A DNA stretch of 64,000 nt from MADRE3 sp963718195. Lineage in GTDB: Bacteria; Desulfobacterota; Desulfobulbia; Desulfobulbales; Desulfocapsaceae. A model generated the notes under the pieces. The model searched no databases. It was given only the letters and a program-made list of their open reading frames with translations, and was not told the origin of the DNA. Of this stretch, positions 61,648 to 64,000 are shown in pieces. The DNA lies in contig CAVQYQ010000006.1 of the NCBI GenBank assembly GCA_963718195.1, positions 744,001-808,000 of the forward strand. The letters are read 5' to 3'. The position numbers were made by a program, and so were the translations under genes. Each line of letters starts with the position of its first letter. Positions within the stretch are counted from its first letter, which is position 1.

Positions 61648-62523
61648 TTACTCAAGGGAATCAACGAACGCCTGGTAATTATTGGGAATGGTACGTTTTA
61701 CCGGAGTGGCGATATAAAAACTTCGTTCCATCTTAAGTCCTTCCACCCTGATTTCTCTTAATACCCCATGTTTGAGCTCATCGCGTATTGCCAGCCGGGA
61801 TATGATTGAGACACCGAGATCGGACTTTATCGCCTCCTTGATGGCGGTGCTTGAACCGAGGACTGCGCTCACCCTCAACTCACTCGTGCTGATGTCATGT
61901 TGTGATAGAAAAATTTCTATGTTCTTTCCGGTGCCGGAGCCGCTTTCTCTGAGCAGGAAGTTTAGTTTTTTGAGGTCGGCTGGGACGATTTCATCGGCAA
62001 GCTTTGAAGTATGATGTACTGCAAGCACCAGTTCATCTTTACCAAACGGAGTATACGTTACCTTTGTTGCTGGAATGCGTGCCCCGACAAATCCCATATA
62101 GAGTTGGTTATTACTGATTTTTTTGATTATATCAGCCGAGTCATTGATGGTTATCTGAAACGACGCGCCCGGATACCGCTTTTTGAAAGCAGCTGCATAT
62201 TGCGGCAGGATATATGCTCCGGGAATGGTACTGGCGCCGAGATGGAGTTCTCCTGAGATCACATTTGAGACCGAGGCGAGGGTTTTACTGATCTTGTCAA
62301 TTTCGCTCAGAATCTCGGTGGCCTTCGGGTATAGCAGTTCGGCCTGCGGTGTCGGCATGATAGATCGTCCCAGACGGTCAAACAGTTTACATCCCAGGTG
62401 ATCCTCGAGGTTGCGCATATGCTCACTGATCGTTGGCTGACTGGTAAACAGTTGTTCGGCAGCCTTAGTGAAACTTCCGGTTTTATATACTGCAGTAAAG
62501 ATTCTCAACTGTCGCGTGTCCAT
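61648..62523 (-). CDS. LysR-family transcriptional regulator
   Basis: A 291-residue regulator. Helix-turn-helix in residues 1-60 (LRIFTAVYKTGSFTKAAEQLFTSQPTISEHM), then a periplasmic-binding-like effector domain with SGELHLGASTIPGAYILP near residue 90, as in CysB/CysL-like and Selenomonas-type sulfur regulators. Target unknown: no divergent gene is adjacent. Confidence 0.93.
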   Translation of the reverse strand: MDTRQLRIFTAVYKTGSFTKAAEQLFTSQPTISEHMRNLEDHLGCKLFDRLGRSIMPTPQAELLYPKATEILSEIDKISKTLASVSNVISGELHLGASTIPGAYILPQYAAAFKKRYPGASFQITINDSADIIKKISNNQLYMGFVGARIPATKVTYTPFGKDELVLAVHHTSKLADEIVPADLKKLNFLLRESGSGTGKNIEIFLSQHDISTSELRVSAVLGSSTAIKEAIKSDLGVSIISRLAIRDELKHGVLREIRVEGLKMERSFYIATPVKRTIPNNYQAFVDSLE

Positions 62524-62771
62524 AGTCGCTGCTCCTGAGGTTGTTATAGTTTTCGCCCATGGGAACGAAAGGTGATTCAGATGACAAGACTATCCTTACC
62601 ACAGAACGAACAGATCAAAAAGATAAAACAGTGATGGGGGCAGGGCGTCAAATGGCCAATGATTTCTGGTTAGCGACAGATTCTTGCCGGTTTAATACCC
62701 GACCTGGCAGGTAAATAATGGCAGAGCGTAGAGATCCGGGTGGTCATGAGCGGCCACCCTGATGGTAACGT

Positions 62772-62793
62772 CTGCCGCCGATGAAAGCGGCAG
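62772..62793 (-). terminator. Hairpin downstream of the VWA-OmpA gene
   Basis: CTGCCGC / GCGGCAG 7-bp stem with an eight-base loop, 15 bases after the stop of the minus-strand gene. No T-run follows, so termination strength is uncertain. Confidence 0.4.
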
Positions 62794-62808
62794 GCGTTCA
62801 GACCGGTT

Positions 62809-63888
62809 TTACTCAACACCGGTGATAATACCCTGGACCCTGCGGTTGAGGGCCCGTCCCTGTGCTGTTTTATTTGTAGCAACAGGATCCTCATAACCAA
62901 ATCCGCTCAGGGTGATACGACTGGCATCTATACCATGTTTTTCAACAAGGTAGCTGCGGACGCTTGCCGCACGACGGTGGGAGAGTTTGATATTGTAATC
63001 CCAGGTGCCGATGTTATCGGTATGTCCGGCGAGTATGATCTGTGCCTTTGGGTGATCTTTCATAAAGGCACCGACTTTGGCAAGAACGTCAAAGTATTCC
63101 TTTTTGACATCAAACTTGTCAAAATCAAATAGAATGTTCTGCCATTCGTAGCCGACCACCATCTCTGTACCCATCGCCGGTTTTTTCTCGACCACAGAGA
63201 AGAGCGCACTGGTTATCCACTCCGGATTGCCCAGCAGTTTTTCAAACGGCACCATATAAGAACATTCGTTTACCGAGGATATGGCCGTGATCTCCCTTAA
63301 ATTGTTTTTCTCTGCGCCGGTATTGATAACCACAAAGCAGGCATCGTATTTAGAAACCAGCGTCCTTGCCAGGGCCGATGGCGAAGGCAGTGATCCGACA
63401 GGGGTATACTGGCCGTCAGTAAACAGGAATATAACAGTTCTGCCACTCACTTCTGCCAGGACTTTATCCAACTCCGATAGACCCTGCTGCAGCAGCGTTG
63501 CTCCTTTTGGCTCTCGCGGCATTTTGGCGATTGTCCGACTGAATGTCTTTTTGTTGTATTGCTGCATCGGGTAGTAGGTGGTCAGGTTTTCAAAGCTGGT
63601 ACCAGGAGTAAACGAGTAGATGCCCGCTTTCCAGTTCATATCAGGCAGGGTAGCATTCTTATCAATCAATATTTTCCGTTCAGCAGCAAGTTCGGTCATT
63701 TTGGTGTTTCCATACATATCTTTCATTGACGCTGACCTGTCATAAAGAATGATAAAATTATCCGCCTTTCTGACCAGGTAAACCTCAGTACCGTTCCACA
63801 GCGATCTTACCGGTTCTGCCTGGGATGAAAGGGTAATGAGTAGACTGCATAAAATAAGACAGGAAAATACGATCTTTGTTACTTTCAT
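62809..63888 (-). CDS. VWA-domain and OmpA-domain periplasmic protein
   Basis: A 359-residue protein with a Sec signal peptide (to about residue 23, SSQA). A von Willebrand A domain (residues 35-225) has the MIDAS start DRSASM and an FLFTDG strand. The C-terminal OmpA domain (about 245-359) has the peptidoglycan-binding pattern ILAGHTDNIGTWDYNIKLS and NRRVQ. It probably ties a metal-dependent protein contact to the cell wall. ATG at 63888 with GGAGG seven bases upstream; a longer frame reaches 63963. Confidence 0.9.
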   Translation of the reverse strand: MKVTKIVFSCLILCSLLITLSSQAEPVRSLWNGTEVYLVRKADNFIILYDRSASMKDMYGNTKMTELAAERKILIDKNATLPDMNWKAGIYSFTPGTSFENLTTYYPMQQYNKKTFSRTIAKMPREPKGATLLQQGLSELDKVLAEVSGRTVIFLFTDGQYTPVGSLPSPSALARTLVSKYDACFVVINTGAEKNNLREITAISSVNECSYMVPFEKLLGNPEWITSALFSVVEKKPAMGTEMVVGYEWQNILFDFDKFDVKKEYFDVLAKVGAFMKDHPKAQIILAGHTDNIGTWDYNIKLSHRRAASVRSYLVEKHGIDASRITLSGFGYEDPVATNKTAQGRALNRRVQGIITGVE

Positions 63889-64000
63889 GAAACGTCCTCC
63901 ACGGTGAGGGAATAAAATGGTAAAGACAATACCGATCACCAACTTTCCCGGTAAGTTAGTCACACGTTATGAAATGCGGCCCTGTTTCTCGAACCATTTA

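Overview
The window reads as one contiguous piece of bacterial chromosome of medium GC. It most resembles a Gram-negative anaerobe of the Desulfobacterota (former Deltaproteobacteria, Desulfobulbales-like). This rests on two genes that decode an in-frame TGA as selenocysteine, a phosphonate/selenate-type ABC importer, a TRAP binding protein, GspA/B/E/N secretion genes, a large FAD/Fe-S 2-hydroxyacid dehydrogenase and a deltaproteobacterial style of polyketide synthase. The placement is inferred from gene content only. I saw no rRNA, tRNA, CRISPR array or complete insertion sequence.

Layout. 1-4.5 kb: the 5' part of a threonine/serine dehydratase-like enzyme, then a pqiA-pqiA-pqiB-pqiC lipid-transport (MCE) operon on the minus strand. 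5-9 kb: a small secreted protein, an isochorismatase-fold hydrolase and an Ssu/Tau/Thi-type ABC importer with a flavin reductase. 9-14 kb: quinone oxidoreductase, an orphan TRAP binding protein, a 14-TM type MFS exporter, and yhhQ (queuosine-precursor transporter) preceded by a compact preQ1-I riboswitch candidate that pairs with its ribosome binding site. 14-18 kb: D-threonine aldolase-like enzyme, HtpX and a CNNM/CorC-like protein, bracketed by two inverted copies of a 141-bp MITE. 18-25 kb: hydroxypyruvate isomerase-like enzyme, a PhnDCE-type importer whose binding protein resembles the putative selenate family, a few poorly known genes, and a secreted selenocysteine peroxiredoxin.

25-33 kb: a small secondary-metabolite locus with a phosphopantetheinyl transferase, a flavin monooxygenase with an extra crotonase-like N-terminus, a MetE/coenzyme M-transferase-like zinc enzyme and an unusually ordered AT-KS-ACP-ACP polyketide synthase. 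A minus-strand terminator hairpin lies just before the PKS start. 33-43 kb: a second selenoprotein (DsbA/FrnE-like, U-P-W-C active site), an SMR exporter, a flavin-binding split-barrel protein, a rifampin-phosphotransferase-like PEP/pyruvate-domain protein, UvsE, an ADP-ribosylglycohydrolase homologue, an FAD amine-oxidase-like protein, a Nudix hydrolase and a methyltransferase. 43-56 kb: RecQ with a frameshifted tail, a double-Cache diguanylate cyclase, a YdiJ-like 2-hydroxyacid dehydrogenase, a CoA-type Nudix hydrolase, LhgO, an SLC13/TrkA-C transporter and an acyl-CoA ligase. 56-64 kb: an outer-membrane beta-barrel, the divergent gspBA / gspNE secretion genes, a LysR regulator and a VWA-OmpA protein.

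The linking theme I trust most is selenium: two sequence-evident selenoproteins, each with a plausible bacterial SECIS hairpin, 3 to 13 kb from a candidate selenate importer. The least explained unit is the 26.0-32.8 kb PKS/FMO/MetE-like locus, whose product cannot be predicted from sequence. Both TGA codons would make ordinary annotation truncate or split those genes.
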